64,000 bases of DNA, from the NCBI RefSeq assembly GCF_017377745.1, contig NZ_JAFVMG010000003.1, positions 1 through 64,000 on the forward strand, in the 5' to 3' direction. Source of the stretch: Acetobacter suratthaniensis. GTDB taxonomy: Bacteria; Pseudomonadota; Alphaproteobacteria; Acetobacterales; Acetobacteraceae. The notes below the pieces were generated by a model, which was not told the DNA's origin, did no database searches, and was given only the letters and a program-made list of their open reading frames with translations. Position numbers and translations under genes: made by a program. Below are positions 8,737 through 17,392 of this stretch, one piece after another. Position 1 is the first letter of the stretch, and each line of letters opens with the position of its first letter.

Positions 8737-9888
8737 TTATGCCGCGCGTTCTGTTTTCCATAACGTATAGGCCGTGATTGCCAGTGCCGCGCAGGGCACG
8801 AAGCCGCCAGCCAGCCATGCGGGGATAACCCCGGTCTGGCCCAGTAGCACGCAAACCCGTGTTGTGGCGTGTGCGCCATATCCCCATGCCAGAACTCTGG
8901 CTGCCCTGTTGGCGGTTACTGTGTAGGGGATAAGGGTGGCGCTCAACACATAAGCCATGAGCGCCATAGCACCCGGGAGCAGGAAAGCCGCATACAGTGT
9001 GGCCAGCCGCGTTTTGTACGGGGCGGCATCATAGCCCTCGCCACCATGACGGGAGAGGGTGCGGAGCGTGCGAATGGGCAGATACTGCACCTCAATCCCA
9101 TACGCACTCAGCCATGGTGGAAAAATGCCGAGATCACGCGATATCTCTGCATCGGGCAGGGGGGTGACCAGTGTGGGGGAAAAGGCATCGCCCGACCATG
9201 TGCTTGGTTTCATCAGATGCCACAGGCCCGTGGCCCTGTCGTACTGCGCGATTGGAGCCATATCAATTTCCACAAGCTGGAAATTGTTATCGAAGCGATA
9301 GAAGCTCAGATCGTGCAGCGTCGCGGGTGGGCCGTAGGCGATGCGGGTGGAAATCAGCCCTTTGCGGCTTTCAATCCAGATTGTGCTGCTGGTCTGGCTA
9401 CGGTCGAGGCGCTGGGCATCGCGGCCTATGTGCTCGCGCATCTGTTCATTGATGGCCGCAGGCCCCAGACAGCCATCCATGACGAACGTTGCCGGGCCGG
9501 CCAACAGTCCCAGCAGTATGACAGGGCAAAGGCTTTTGAGGGGTGAACGCCCGGCATTGGCTACAAACAGGCGCTCGCCCGAGCGGGTATGAGCCATTTC
9601 CGTCAGCCATACGGCCAGAAAGGTCGTAAAGGGCATGAGTGGCGCCATTAGCCCCGGTGCGCGCAGCAGGCAGAAAACCAGCAGGTTTCGCGCGGCGCCA
9701 TGCCCCCCGGCTTCCATGACCGCATCCATCTGGGGCCATAAATCTATGGTCAGTGCGACGGACAGCAGCACACTGGCGATGATGGCGAAGTTGCGCAGAT
9801 ACGCAACAAGGACAAAGCGGGTGTACAGGCCGAAGGGGGCCAGATGAAAGCGCTTGCGCTGCGTGTCAGAGGTGGAGGAGGTGGTCAT
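8737..9888 (-). CDS. lptG: LPS export permease LptG
   Basis: The 383-residue YjgP/YjgQ-family protein has three N-terminal and three C-terminal membrane helices flanking a periplasmic beta-jellyroll. LptG pairs with LptF in the inner-membrane LptB2FG transporter that extracts lipopolysaccharide and passes it to the LptC/LptA bridge. Visible features are the N-terminal helix after FGLYTRFVLVAYLRNF, the APGLMAPLMPF loop between helices 2 and 3, and RLATLYAAFLLPGAMALMAYVL near the C-terminus. It is the last gene of lptB-lptF-lptG, 4 bases after lptF. LptF and LptG are paralogues; order and sequence favour LptG here. Confidence 0.85.
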   Translation of the reverse strand: MTTSSTSDTQRKRFHLAPFGLYTRFVLVAYLRNFAIIASVLLSVALTIDLWPQMDAVMEAGGHGAARNLLVFCLLRAPGLMAPLMPFTTFLAVWLTEMAHTRSGERLFVANAGRSPLKSLCPVILLGLLAGPATFVMDGCLGPAAINEQMREHIGRDAQRLDRSQTSSTIWIESRKGLISTRIAYGPPATLHDLSFYRFDNNFQLVEIDMAPIAQYDRATGLWHLMKPSTWSGDAFSPTLVTPLPDAEISRDLGIFPPWLSAYGIEVQYLPIRTLRTLSRHGGEGYDAAPYKTRLATLYAAFLLPGAMALMAYVLSATLIPYTVTANRAARVLAWGYGAHATTRVCVLLGQTGVIPAWLAGGFVPCAALAITAYTLWKTERAA

Positions 9889-9892
9889 GCGG

Positions 9893-11098
9893 TCACGCCC
9901 GGAAAAGCTGAGGCAGCAGCAGACGGCTGCTGGTCGCGCGGAGCACCAGCAGCAGCAGCCCGCTGATTACGGCGGTGCAGGCCAGCAGGGTTGCGGTGGA
10001 TACCCATACTCCGTGCGGAATGACAAACCCCATAAGCCACTGGGTAACGATGTTGCAGCTCATCAGCAGCAGGCACCCGGCGGGCAGCGGCAGGGCGTTG
10101 TTGCGCTGGGTTGTCTGGCTCAGGGCAACGAGTGCCACAAGAGGGGCCAGCAGGCAGAGCAGCGCACGGGCTAGGCGCTCCATTGCAAGGCGGGTGGCGG
10201 TAGTGCGTTCGATTTTTTTGATACTGGGGAAATACAGCTCAGGCAGGGTCAGTTCGGCACCATCGGCAGAGCGTGGTGCAAAAGGCAGGATGTCATCCAG
10301 TCCCAGCGCCTTGTACACCTTATCTGCTGAAACGTTGTCCTGCGTATCGGTGCAGCAGGCCGTTTCTGATTCGGGTTTGTCGGTAATGGTGAAAATCCGC
10401 GAAAGCATCTGGTTCAGGTTGACGGCCAGCAGCTTCTCGGGCGGGAAGCCCGTAGCGTGCAGCCCTTCGGCCTGAATAATGCGGAAATGCGTCTTGTCCA
10501 CGGGTTCATGAATGAACAGCTCTTCATGCCCTGTGGGGGTTTTCTGGGCGCGGTCGGCGGCTATGCGACTTGGAATGTAGAGCATGCGTTTTTGCGAAAG
10601 AAAAAGCTGGCTCTGGGGCGATGGGTTAATGAGGTAGTGATAGGTCGCATTGAACAGCACAAGTCGTTGGCTGTACAGCGCCAGAGGGTTGATTAAACCC
10701 GATGAGGCGATGGAGAAGGTCAGCGCCGCCACAGTGACAAGCCCAAGCGGGCGCATGCAGGCGAACGGGCTCTGGCCACTGGCGCACAGCACCAGCAATT
10801 CGCGGTTTTCGCGCATGGTCAGCACAGTACGGTACACCGCGACCGTCAGCACCAGAGGCAGGGCGAGGTCGAGAATTTGCGGTGCGCTGAGCAGGAATAT
10901 CAACCCTGTATCCAGCACGGAGACATGGTTGTGAATGACATCACGAAAAATCATGGGGACGCGCTCGGCCAGAAAAATGGCTTCGATCACGCCCATAGCC
11001 ATAGCCGCCTGTAACAGCACCATGCGCAGGAACTGGCGCACATACAGGGTTTTGAGCCAGTTTCGGAAGCGGAGCATAAGGGAGGCGGCGTGTGTCAC
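9893..11098 (-). CDS. lptF: LPS export permease LptF
   Basis: The 401-residue YjgP/YjgQ-family permease is the partner of LptG. The helices sit at both ends, with a large periplasmic domain of about 200 residues between them. The loop VLTMRENRELLVLCASGQSP is the conserved cytoplasmic coupling region that contacts the ATPase in this family. It begins with GTG at 11098, overlapping the lptB stop (GTGA). The gene sits between lptB and lptG in one transcription unit, so all three subunits of the inner-membrane LPS extractor are made together. Confidence 0.88.
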   Translation of the reverse strand: MTHAASLMLRFRNWLKTLYVRQFLRMVLLQAAMAMGVIEAIFLAERVPMIFRDVIHNHVSVLDTGLIFLLSAPQILDLALPLVLTVAVYRTVLTMRENRELLVLCASGQSPFACMRPLGLVTVAALTFSIASSGLINPLALYSQRLVLFNATYHYLINPSPQSQLFLSQKRMLYIPSRIAADRAQKTPTGHEELFIHEPVDKTHFRIIQAEGLHATGFPPEKLLAVNLNQMLSRIFTITDKPESETACCTDTQDNVSADKVYKALGLDDILPFAPRSADGAELTLPELYFPSIKKIERTTATRLAMERLARALLCLLAPLVALVALSQTTQRNNALPLPAGCLLLMSCNIVTQWLMGFVIPHGVWVSTATLLACTAVISGLLLLVLRATSSRLLLPQLFRA

Positions 11099-11811
11099 AG
11101 GGTGTTTCCCTCGCCCAGATAGACACGGCGCACATCCGGGTCATGCGAGAGTGTGGCCGGGTCGCCTTCGGCCAGAACACGACCGGATTCAACAACATAG
11201 GCACGATCCACCAGCCGCAGGATGTCCATGGCGCTGTGGTCGGTAATGAGTACGGACAGGCCCTTGTCTGCCAGATGCCGCAAAAGGCCGGTTACCGTGC
11301 CGGTATTGAGCGGGTCTACCCCGGCAAAGGGCTCGTCAAACAGGGCGATGACAGGATCACACGCCATGCAGACGGCAATTTCGCACCGGCGTCTTTGCCC
11401 GCCTGAGAGCTGTGCCGTGCGGCGGTGGCGCACGGTTTCGAGGCTGAACTCCTCCAGCAGCGCATCGCGCCGTGCCGCGCGTTCCTTGCGTGAAGACAGG
11501 CGGGTTTCCAGCACAAGGTCGATGGTGTTCTGCACGGACAGTGTGCGGGGCAGAAAAGAGGTCTGTGGTAGATAGGCCAGCCCATATTGCGCCCGCAGAT
11601 GGAAAGGCATGCGGGTGACATCAACGCCATTGAGCGTGACCGTGCCCATATCCGGTTGCAGGATGCCTGTCAGCAGACGGAACGTGGTGGATTTGCCTGC
11701 ACCGTTAGGGCCGAGCAGGCCCACGATTTCACCAACCCCGACATGCAGGCTGATGTTCTTGATGATATGCTTGCCGTTGACGGTTTTTTGTATGTCCTGA
11801 ACCCGCAGCAT
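11095..11811 (-). CDS. lptB: LPS export ABC transporter ATPase LptB
   Basis: The 238-residue ABC ATPase powers LPS extraction by LptFG. Walker A is GPNGAGKST, the Q-loop is YLPQTSFLPRTLSV, the signature is LSGGQRRR and Walker B is VIALFDEPFAGVDP, the LptB-type form. The C-terminus VRRVYLGEGNTL is also typical. The open frame extends to 11997, but the Met at 11811 (MLRVQDIQKTVNG) starts the domain properly, and the longer form would run into the upstream glycosyltransferase gene. It is the first gene of lptB-lptF-lptG. In many alphaproteobacteria lptB instead sits with lptC and lptA, which are not in this window. Confidence 0.88.
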   Translation of the reverse strand: MLRVQDIQKTVNGKHIIKNISLHVGVGEIVGLLGPNGAGKSTTFRLLTGILQPDMGTVTLNGVDVTRMPFHLRAQYGLAYLPQTSFLPRTLSVQNTIDLVLETRLSSRKERAARRDALLEEFSLETVRHRRTAQLSGGQRRRCEIAVCMACDPVIALFDEPFAGVDPLNTGTVTGLLRHLADKGLSVLITDHSAMDILRLVDRAYVVESGRVLAEGDPATLSHDPDVRRVYLGEGNTL

Positions 11812-11923
11812 GCTCAGTGGCCCGCCTGTTTGTGCGCAGCTATGGGCCGCCCGTTTTCCGGCGCGGGGCCACAGGCGGGTGTTGGCCGCTCTGGCAGCAC
11901 TCTGGCGGGGTTGGGCTGGTGGT

Positions 11924-13195
11924 TCACGGTGCGGGCCGGGCAAAGCGGAGCATGGCTGCTTGCATGCTTTGGGCATGGGTGCGGGCCTCGAACTCACGCT
12001 CTACACGCGCACGCCCGGCCTGACCATGCGCCAGACGGAGGGCGGGAGAGCGAAAATAGGCCACGCAGGCTTCGGCCATGCCAGCGACATCGGGCGGCGC
12101 CCCGCAGAGCAGCCTACCTTGCTCGCCATCGGTAATCATTTCGCCAATCCCGCCCATGTCGAACGCGATAACAGGGCGGGAGAGCGCCATGGCTTCCATA
12201 ACCGCGCGGGGCAGGGGGTCGGGATAGACGCTGGGCACCAGCACCACATCAAAATCCGACACATAGGGAATGACATCGGCCCGGAAGCCGAGAAAATGCA
12301 CCTGCTTTTCCAGCCCAAGCGAACGGGCCAGATCCTGACAGGTGCGCAGGTGGTCTTCCGCCATGTCCTGTGGGGTGTCGCCCAGAATAACGAAGTGACA
12401 CAGAGCCCTTTCTTCAGGGCTGAGGCGTTCGAGCGTTGCGTGTGCTGCGTGCACCAGTTCCACAAACCCCTTGCGGCGGATAACGCGCCCATGCGCGCCA
12501 AAAATCACGCTTTCAGGCGGGAGCCCCAGTTCATGACGCAGGCGGTCGGTGCTTGCTGTGGGCTGGAATTCTTCCAGATCAAGGGCATCGTGGGTCAGGC
12601 TTGTTTTTTCGCGGCACTGGGCGAACTGGCCTGATACGGCGGCCGATACGCAGAAAATAGCCCGAACGGCCGCACTTTTGGCCAGAAAACGGTGCAGGCC
12701 GCGAATGGGGGCAGGTACATCGGGGTAGAAAACATGCCAGATTGCCGGAACCCCGGTGGCCATTGCCACAACACCCCCGACGAGATTGGCCGTGGTGCCG
12801 TTGCAGAAGATAAGCTGGTAGCGCTCCTTGCGCACCCGGCGAATCAGCCGGAACAGGCCAGCCGTGGCCCGCAGCACATTGAATACCGAACGGCCGGTGC
12901 GCAGGGGCAGGGGGGCAGAAAAATCTTCGCGCGTCATGGCGCGGTTTATGGGCTGCTGCACGTTTTCCAGCAGGGCAGGTTCAATAATCAGGGTATCCGC
13001 GGCGTTATGGCTGCGGAGATCCGCGCTGACCGTATCTTCACGCGGGAGCAGTACCGTGCGGTTGATCCGTGCGGGGTCCAGAAAGCGCAGCAGGCACAGC
13101 AACGTCTTTCCCGGCCCGCCATTGCGCGACGTATCATTAATGAACAGCACCCGGATCGGTTCTGGCTGTGCGGCAGGGTTGGGGGTGATGGACAT
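11924..13195 (-). CDS. GT4-family glycosyltransferase
   Basis: The 423-residue GT-B glycosyltransferase has the N-terminal motif VLFINDTSRNGGPGKTLL. The acceptor domain contains IWHVFYPDVPAPIRGLH. In the donor half GAHGRVIRRKGF, FVILGDTPQD and VPSVYPDPLPRAVMEAMALS are visible, matching the Rossmann folds of GT4 enzymes. It lies 112 bases upstream of lptB on the same strand and may share its transcript. That context suggests a role in lipopolysaccharide core or O-chain assembly, which is inference. No sugar-specificity motif can be read. Confidence 0.85.
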   Translation of the reverse strand: MSITPNPAAQPEPIRVLFINDTSRNGGPGKTLLCLLRFLDPARINRTVLLPREDTVSADLRSHNAADTLIIEPALLENVQQPINRAMTREDFSAPLPLRTGRSVFNVLRATAGLFRLIRRVRKERYQLIFCNGTTANLVGGVVAMATGVPAIWHVFYPDVPAPIRGLHRFLAKSAAVRAIFCVSAAVSGQFAQCREKTSLTHDALDLEEFQPTASTDRLRHELGLPPESVIFGAHGRVIRRKGFVELVHAAHATLERLSPEERALCHFVILGDTPQDMAEDHLRTCQDLARSLGLEKQVHFLGFRADVIPYVSDFDVVLVPSVYPDPLPRAVMEAMALSRPVIAFDMGGIGEMITDGEQGRLLCGAPPDVAGMAEACVAYFRSPALRLAHGQAGRARVEREFEARTHAQSMQAAMLRFARPAP

Positions 13196-13751
13196 GGGAA
13201 AGGCAGTGTTCCGGCGCTAGGGTCTTGTAGGTGCAAACCCTGCGAAACAGACGGGATACAATGCTGATGGCCCGCCCAGTTGCCGCATGAGGGCGCATGG
13301 TGCGGAGGCTTTATATTTTATTGTCAGGCGTTAAGGCAACACGAAGATAGGCCGGACATGGCCCGGTTGTTCGGGATACGAACACAGTATGTTTCAATAT
13401 GTTTATGATGAATACCTGCTTTTGGCATTTCATTTCTGCCCGAAGGGGTGGGTGCTGCGTTTTTCATGGTGATTTTTTTTACGATATGGGTGGGGTTTAA
13501 GGGGGGCGGGCCTGTTCATGCTCACCCATGCCAGCATGCGATGCCGGGAGGGCCTGGGTGGCGGAATGACGCTTAGGCTGTATCAAGAGTGATACAGTTG
13601 GGTGCGTTTCCTACACACTGTGGTGAGACGGCCCATTCCTGATTTGAAGAATTCACTAACTTTACTGAAAGAACACGCATGGCTCATGGCATGTCCGGAG
13701 CGTGGCCATGCAGGCGTGGCCTCTGCGGGTGTGTCATGAGCGTTTCAGGGA
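13196..13751. other. Long intergenic region upstream of glucose dehydrogenase
   Basis: About 550 bases separate the divergent glycosyltransferase and the glucose dehydrogenase gene. It is locally AT-rich around 13310-13480. It contains a perfect palindrome at 13578-13597, listed separately. No tRNA or credible small gene is visible. The size and the palindrome point to regulated transcription of the dehydrogenase. Confidence 0.5.
13578..13597. promoter_or_regulatory. Perfect 8+4+8 palindrome, candidate operator for glucose dehydrogenase
   Basis: The sequence CTGTATCA-AGAG-TGATACAG has perfect 8-base arms and a 4-base centre. It lies about 155-165 bases upstream of the glucose dehydrogenase start, a distance suited to an upstream activating site. 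Palindromes of the TGTATC/GATACA kind suit Fis-type HTH dimers, and a GAF/Fis regulator is encoded a few kilobases downstream. The link between the two is inference. Confidence 0.55.
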
Positions 13752-13760
13752 ATGATTGAG

Positions 13761-16211
13761 ATGCAACAAAGTCATGCACGACTATGGTCCATCATAACCG
13801 CGCTTTTGTTTGGTGCGGCAGGGCTGTTTCTATTTCTGGGTGGGGCCGAACTGCTCGTTCTGGGCGGTTCGTGGTTCTATGCTCTGGTGGGCGCGGTGCT
13901 TCTGGGCACGGCGGCTGCGGGTTTTCGTAAGCCGCAACTGGCGGCCCGTATCTATGCTGGCCTGCTGGTGGTGGCGACCCTCTGGGCGCTGGCTGAAACC
14001 GGCCTGAATATATGGGGGCTGGAAGTCCGCCTGCTGACACTGGTGGGCCTGGGCGTCTGGCTGCTGCTGCCGGGTATCTGGCGCACCGGTGCTTCCTGGC
14101 TGGATGACAAAAAGCCGCTGCTGGCCGGGCTTGCCGTGGCCTGTGTCGCACTCGTGGCAAGCTGCTTTTCGTCCTACTCGATTAATGGAGTCGTGCCGGC
14201 TGACCGCATGGCCGCCGCCATGCCCGACCTCAAGGACGGCATGCCCGCAGGAGACTGGCATTATTATGGCCGCAACGCGCAGGGGCAGCGCTACAGCCCG
14301 CTGGCGCAGATTACTCCGGCCAATATCAGCCACCTCAAGCGTGCATGGATGAGCGAGACCGGCGATACCCAGCAGGCGGGCGAAGCCGTGGTGGCCGGGC
14401 CTGACGCGGGGCATGAGTTCAATCTGGAACTGACGCCTATCAAGGTAGGGGACACGCTGTATATGTGCACGCCCCATAGCTGGGTTATGGCTATGGATGC
14501 GGCGACCGGCCGGATCAAATGGAAATACGACCCGCACCCGGCCAAGGCGGACCTCGATTCCAACGTGTATCTGGCGTGCCGTGGGGTGTCTTATTACCGT
14601 ATCCCCGACGAAATCCAGACCTCGTGCCGTGAGCGTATCTACTCCCCCGTGGCAGATGCCCGGATTGTGGCGGTTAACGCCCAGACCGGCCAGCCCTGCG
14701 AGGATTTTGGCGACCACGGTTTCATTTCCATGCGCGATTACATGGGCAATGTGCCGCTGGGCTTTCACTTCATTACCTCTCCGCCGATGGTCATGAAAAA
14801 CCGTCTGATCACGGGTGGGTGGATTTTCGACAATCAGGCCAATTTCGAACCGTCTGGCGCGGTGCGTGCGTTTGACGCGACAACCGGCAAGATCGCATGG
14901 GTGTGGGATGCGGGGCATAACCCCGAAACCTGGACGCCCGGCCCCGGTGATGAACTGACACGTGACACCCCCAACGCATGGGGCGTTTATACGGCCGATC
15001 CCGAACTGGGGCTGGTCTATCTGGGTACGGGCAACGCGCCGCCGGATAACTGGGGTGGTTCGCGCCGTCCGTTTGACGATGCAACCTCCAGCGCCACGGT
15101 CGCTCTTGATATTGTCTCTGGCGAGCGGCGCTGGCTGCACCAGACCGTGCATCATGACCTGTGGGACATGGACATTCCCTCCGGCCCCAGCATGGTTGAC
15201 CTGCCCGGCCCCGATGGTGCGAACATTCCTGCTCTGGTGCAGAGCACCAAGCGTGGCGAATTTTTCGTGCTCGACCGTCGCACGGGTGAGCCCCTGCCCG
15301 GTTATCCGGTTACAGAACGGCCCGTACCCACCGCCGGACATGCGCCTGACGACCGGGTTTCGGCTACGCAGCCTTATCCGACCGGCATGCCCAGCCTGTC
15401 TCCGCCGGATCTGAAAGAAACGGATATGTGGGGCGCAACCCTGCTGGATCAGATGATCTGCCGTATCGAATACCGTCAATCCGCCTATGAAGGGCAGTTT
15501 ACCCCGCCGCATGTGGGCAAGACCACCATCGTCTATCCCGCATTCTATGGCGTGATTGACTGGCAGGGCATTACCATCGACCCGGCACGCAAGCTGATGT
15601 TTGCCAATGCCAGCTACCTGCCGTTCCGTATCAAGCTTGATCATCGCACCCAGCTTGAACAGGAAGGCGTGCTGCCCAAATGGACGGGCGAAGGCAACGA
15701 ACCGGCTGCCAAGGGGAATGCTCTGGCCATTTCTCCCGATTACGGCACGCCGTACGTGGCTTATACCAACCCGTGGCTGAACCCGCTCCAGATCCCTTGC
15801 AAAGGGCCGGTATGGGGCACGCTGACCGCGATCGATCTGGTGACCAAGAAGATCGTCTGGCAGCACCCTGTGGGTACGACCCGCGATACCGGGCCTTTCC
15901 GCACGCACAACAATATTCCGCTGCCCACGGGCATGTATAACATTGGCGGTAATATCGTAACGCGCGGTGGTGTGGTGTTCATGGGCGCTACAGCGGATGA
16001 CTACCTGCGGGCTTTCGATGTCTCCACGGGCGATGTCATCTGGAGCGACCGTCTGCCTGCGGGCGGACAGGCAACCCCGCTCAGCTATGAAAGCGGTGGC
16101 AAGCAGTATGTGGTGATCGCGGCTGGTGGCCATGGCGGCCTTGGCACGCGCAGCGGTGACTACATCGTGGCCTATACGCTCGATGGTGCACAGGGCGCAC
16201 CCGCGCAGTAA
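13761..16211 (+). CDS. gcd: Membrane-bound PQQ-dependent glucose dehydrogenase
   Basis: This quinoprotein oxidises glucose to gluconolactone in the periplasm and passes electrons to ubiquinone. About five N-terminal membrane helices (residues ~10-145) precede an eight-bladed propeller. Numbered from the ATG at 13752, the PQQ/catalytic residues known from E. coli Gcd appear as His242 in CTPHS, Asp472 in HDLWDMD and Lys500 in STKRGEF. The C-terminus GGHGGLGTRSGDYIVAY is typical. I prefer the ATG at 13761 because AGGGA is about 9 bases before it; with 13752 the protein has 819 residues. A terminator follows. The cofactor comes from pqqABCDE at 53.8-57.0 kb. Confidence 0.95.
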   Translation: MQQSHARLWSIITALLFGAAGLFLFLGGAELLVLGGSWFYALVGAVLLGTAAAGFRKPQLAARIYAGLLVVATLWALAETGLNIWGLEVRLLTLVGLGVWLLLPGIWRTGASWLDDKKPLLAGLAVACVALVASCFSSYSINGVVPADRMAAAMPDLKDGMPAGDWHYYGRNAQGQRYSPLAQITPANISHLKRAWMSETGDTQQAGEAVVAGPDAGHEFNLELTPIKVGDTLYMCTPHSWVMAMDAATGRIKWKYDPHPAKADLDSNVYLACRGVSYYRIPDEIQTSCRERIYSPVADARIVAVNAQTGQPCEDFGDHGFISMRDYMGNVPLGFHFITSPPMVMKNRLITGGWIFDNQANFEPSGAVRAFDATTGKIAWVWDAGHNPETWTPGPGDELTRDTPNAWGVYTADPELGLVYLGTGNAPPDNWGGSRRPFDDATSSATVALDIVSGERRWLHQTVHHDLWDMDIPSGPSMVDLPGPDGANIPALVQSTKRGEFFVLDRRTGEPLPGYPVTERPVPTAGHAPDDRVSATQPYPTGMPSLSPPDLKETDMWGATLLDQMICRIEYRQSAYEGQFTPPHVGKTTIVYPAFYGVIDWQGITIDPARKLMFANASYLPFRIKLDHRTQLEQEGVLPKWTGEGNEPAAKGNALAISPDYGTPYVAYTNPWLNPLQIPCKGPVWGTLTAIDLVTKKIVWQHPVGTTRDTGPFRTHNNIPLPTGMYNIGGNIVTRGGVVFMGATADDYLRAFDVSTGDVIWSDRLPAGGQATPLSYESGGKQYVVIAAGGHGGLGTRSGDYIVAYTLDGAQGAPAQ

Positions 16212-16218
16212 GCCCGGA

Positions 16219-16250
16219 GCCGACCGGGGTTTATTCCCGGTCGGCCTTTT
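16219..16250 (+). terminator. Rho-independent terminator after gcd
   Basis: GCCGACCGGG (16219-16228) pairs perfectly with CCCGGTCGGC (16236-16245) around a 7-base loop and is followed by CTTTT. It lies 7 bases past the gcd stop. The next gene starts about 75 bases further on, so the outer-membrane gene may be read through at a reduced level or from its own promoter. Confidence 0.8.
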
Positions 16251-16325
16251 CATTTCCCTTGGAACATTCTGCGTATTGCCGCCCCCGGCTTGTCTTGGGG
16301 GTGGCCTCCATGGTGGAGATTTCAC

Positions 16326-17222
16326 ATGAACATTGCCAGAAAATCGCGGCAGTTCTTTCTATGGTCCGGGCTGTGCGTGCCGGTGCTGCTGGGGGCGGGG
16401 GCGCGGCCGACCCATGCAGCGGACATCACGCTGGGGATTATCGGCCCGCATGAATACGACCTGCCGGTTGATTTCAAACCCTTCAACGTGCTGGTGCAGT
16501 ATGGTGATGGTAACGAGGCAGGCAACGCCTATAACGGCTCAGGCCAGCGCGTTGCGGCGCATGGCGGAGGGCATAGCTGGTCGGGTATGACCAAATATGT
16601 CCATTTCCGTACGTTTGACGCCATTCCCCATGTGGGTTTCGCCTTCGAGCTGATCCAGACAGAAAGCTACTCTCTGGCTGATGGCAAGAATTACGGCGGG
16701 CTGGGGGGGACTATTGTCGGGCCTGCGGCGTGGTTCAAGCCCAATTCACACAGCACCTTTGGTTTTCAGACCTTTATGGTCACGCCTTCCGGCTCGCGTG
16801 ATGCATTGGCCAGCCATTACTGGTCGAATATTTCTAGCTTTATCTTCGATTACGAGTGGAAGCATTTCAGTTTTGATGGTGACTTGGGTACGGTGGTTGC
16901 CTCTACCAAGCATGAGCCGGGCCAGCACGCTTTTTCACCGGGGGTGGTCTTTTACAGCAACCTGCGTTTCAGTTGGAAAGCCACAAAGCTGATCGAACCG
17001 TTTTTTGCCTTCGACTGGCAAAATGCCGGTGGCACCTATGACCAGACACTCAGGCAGGATGTGAGCGATACCAGCAGCCGCGAGGTGGCATCCGGGCTGG
17101 GTGTCATGTTCAATATCAGCCGTAGTGTCAGTGTAACCGCGCGGTACAGCCATTCTGTCGAAGGGCGCAATACGCCGGAGACGGATGCTTATTACCTCAA
17201 ATTCCTGTATCTTTGGCAATAA
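16326..17222 (+). CDS. Predicted outer-membrane channel/transporter (Phenol_MetA_deg-like)
   Basis: The 298-residue protein has a cleavable signal peptide (MNIARKSRQFF..., cleavage after THA-ADITL). The mature part alternates short beta strands rich in aromatic residues and ends in YLKFLYLWQ, as expected for a beta barrel. The pattern resembles the MetA-pathway phenol-degradation family (PF13557) of putative outer-membrane transporters; this is from memory. GGTGGAG upstream supports the ATG at 16326. It sits between glucose dehydrogenase and a regulator, so a role in moving sugars or sugar acids across the outer membrane is plausible. Confidence 0.65.
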   Translation: MNIARKSRQFFLWSGLCVPVLLGAGARPTHAADITLGIIGPHEYDLPVDFKPFNVLVQYGDGNEAGNAYNGSGQRVAAHGGGHSWSGMTKYVHFRTFDAIPHVGFAFELIQTESYSLADGKNYGGLGGTIVGPAAWFKPNSHSTFGFQTFMVTPSGSRDALASHYWSNISSFIFDYEWKHFSFDGDLGTVVASTKHEPGQHAFSPGVVFYSNLRFSWKATKLIEPFFAFDWQNAGGTYDQTLRQDVSDTSSREVASGLGVMFNISRSVSVTARYSHSVEGRNTPETDAYYLKFLYLWQ

Positions 17223-17392
17223 GGTGTCTGGGGCAGGCCTACCCTGAGGGCCTCTCTGTCTCGATCATTATTCGAAAATTCAATATAAAATATAGAGCAG
17301 GCAGGTAGTTTCCGTTACGTCGGAAAGCTGGGCAGCCTGCATAGGCGGGAGTGCGTGGGGTGGAGCAGCAACCACGGAAAGGAAACACCACG

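Noticed and set aside
13196-13751. Possible tRNA or small RNA in the long gap before gcd
   Set aside because: No cloverleaf, no TTCRANY arm and no terminator-ended short transcript could be seen.
13830-16325. Very long open frame (about 830 codons) on the minus strand under gcd
   Set aside because: It is antisense to a clearly recognised quinoprotein and its product is low-complexity; it comes from GC-rich codon bias.
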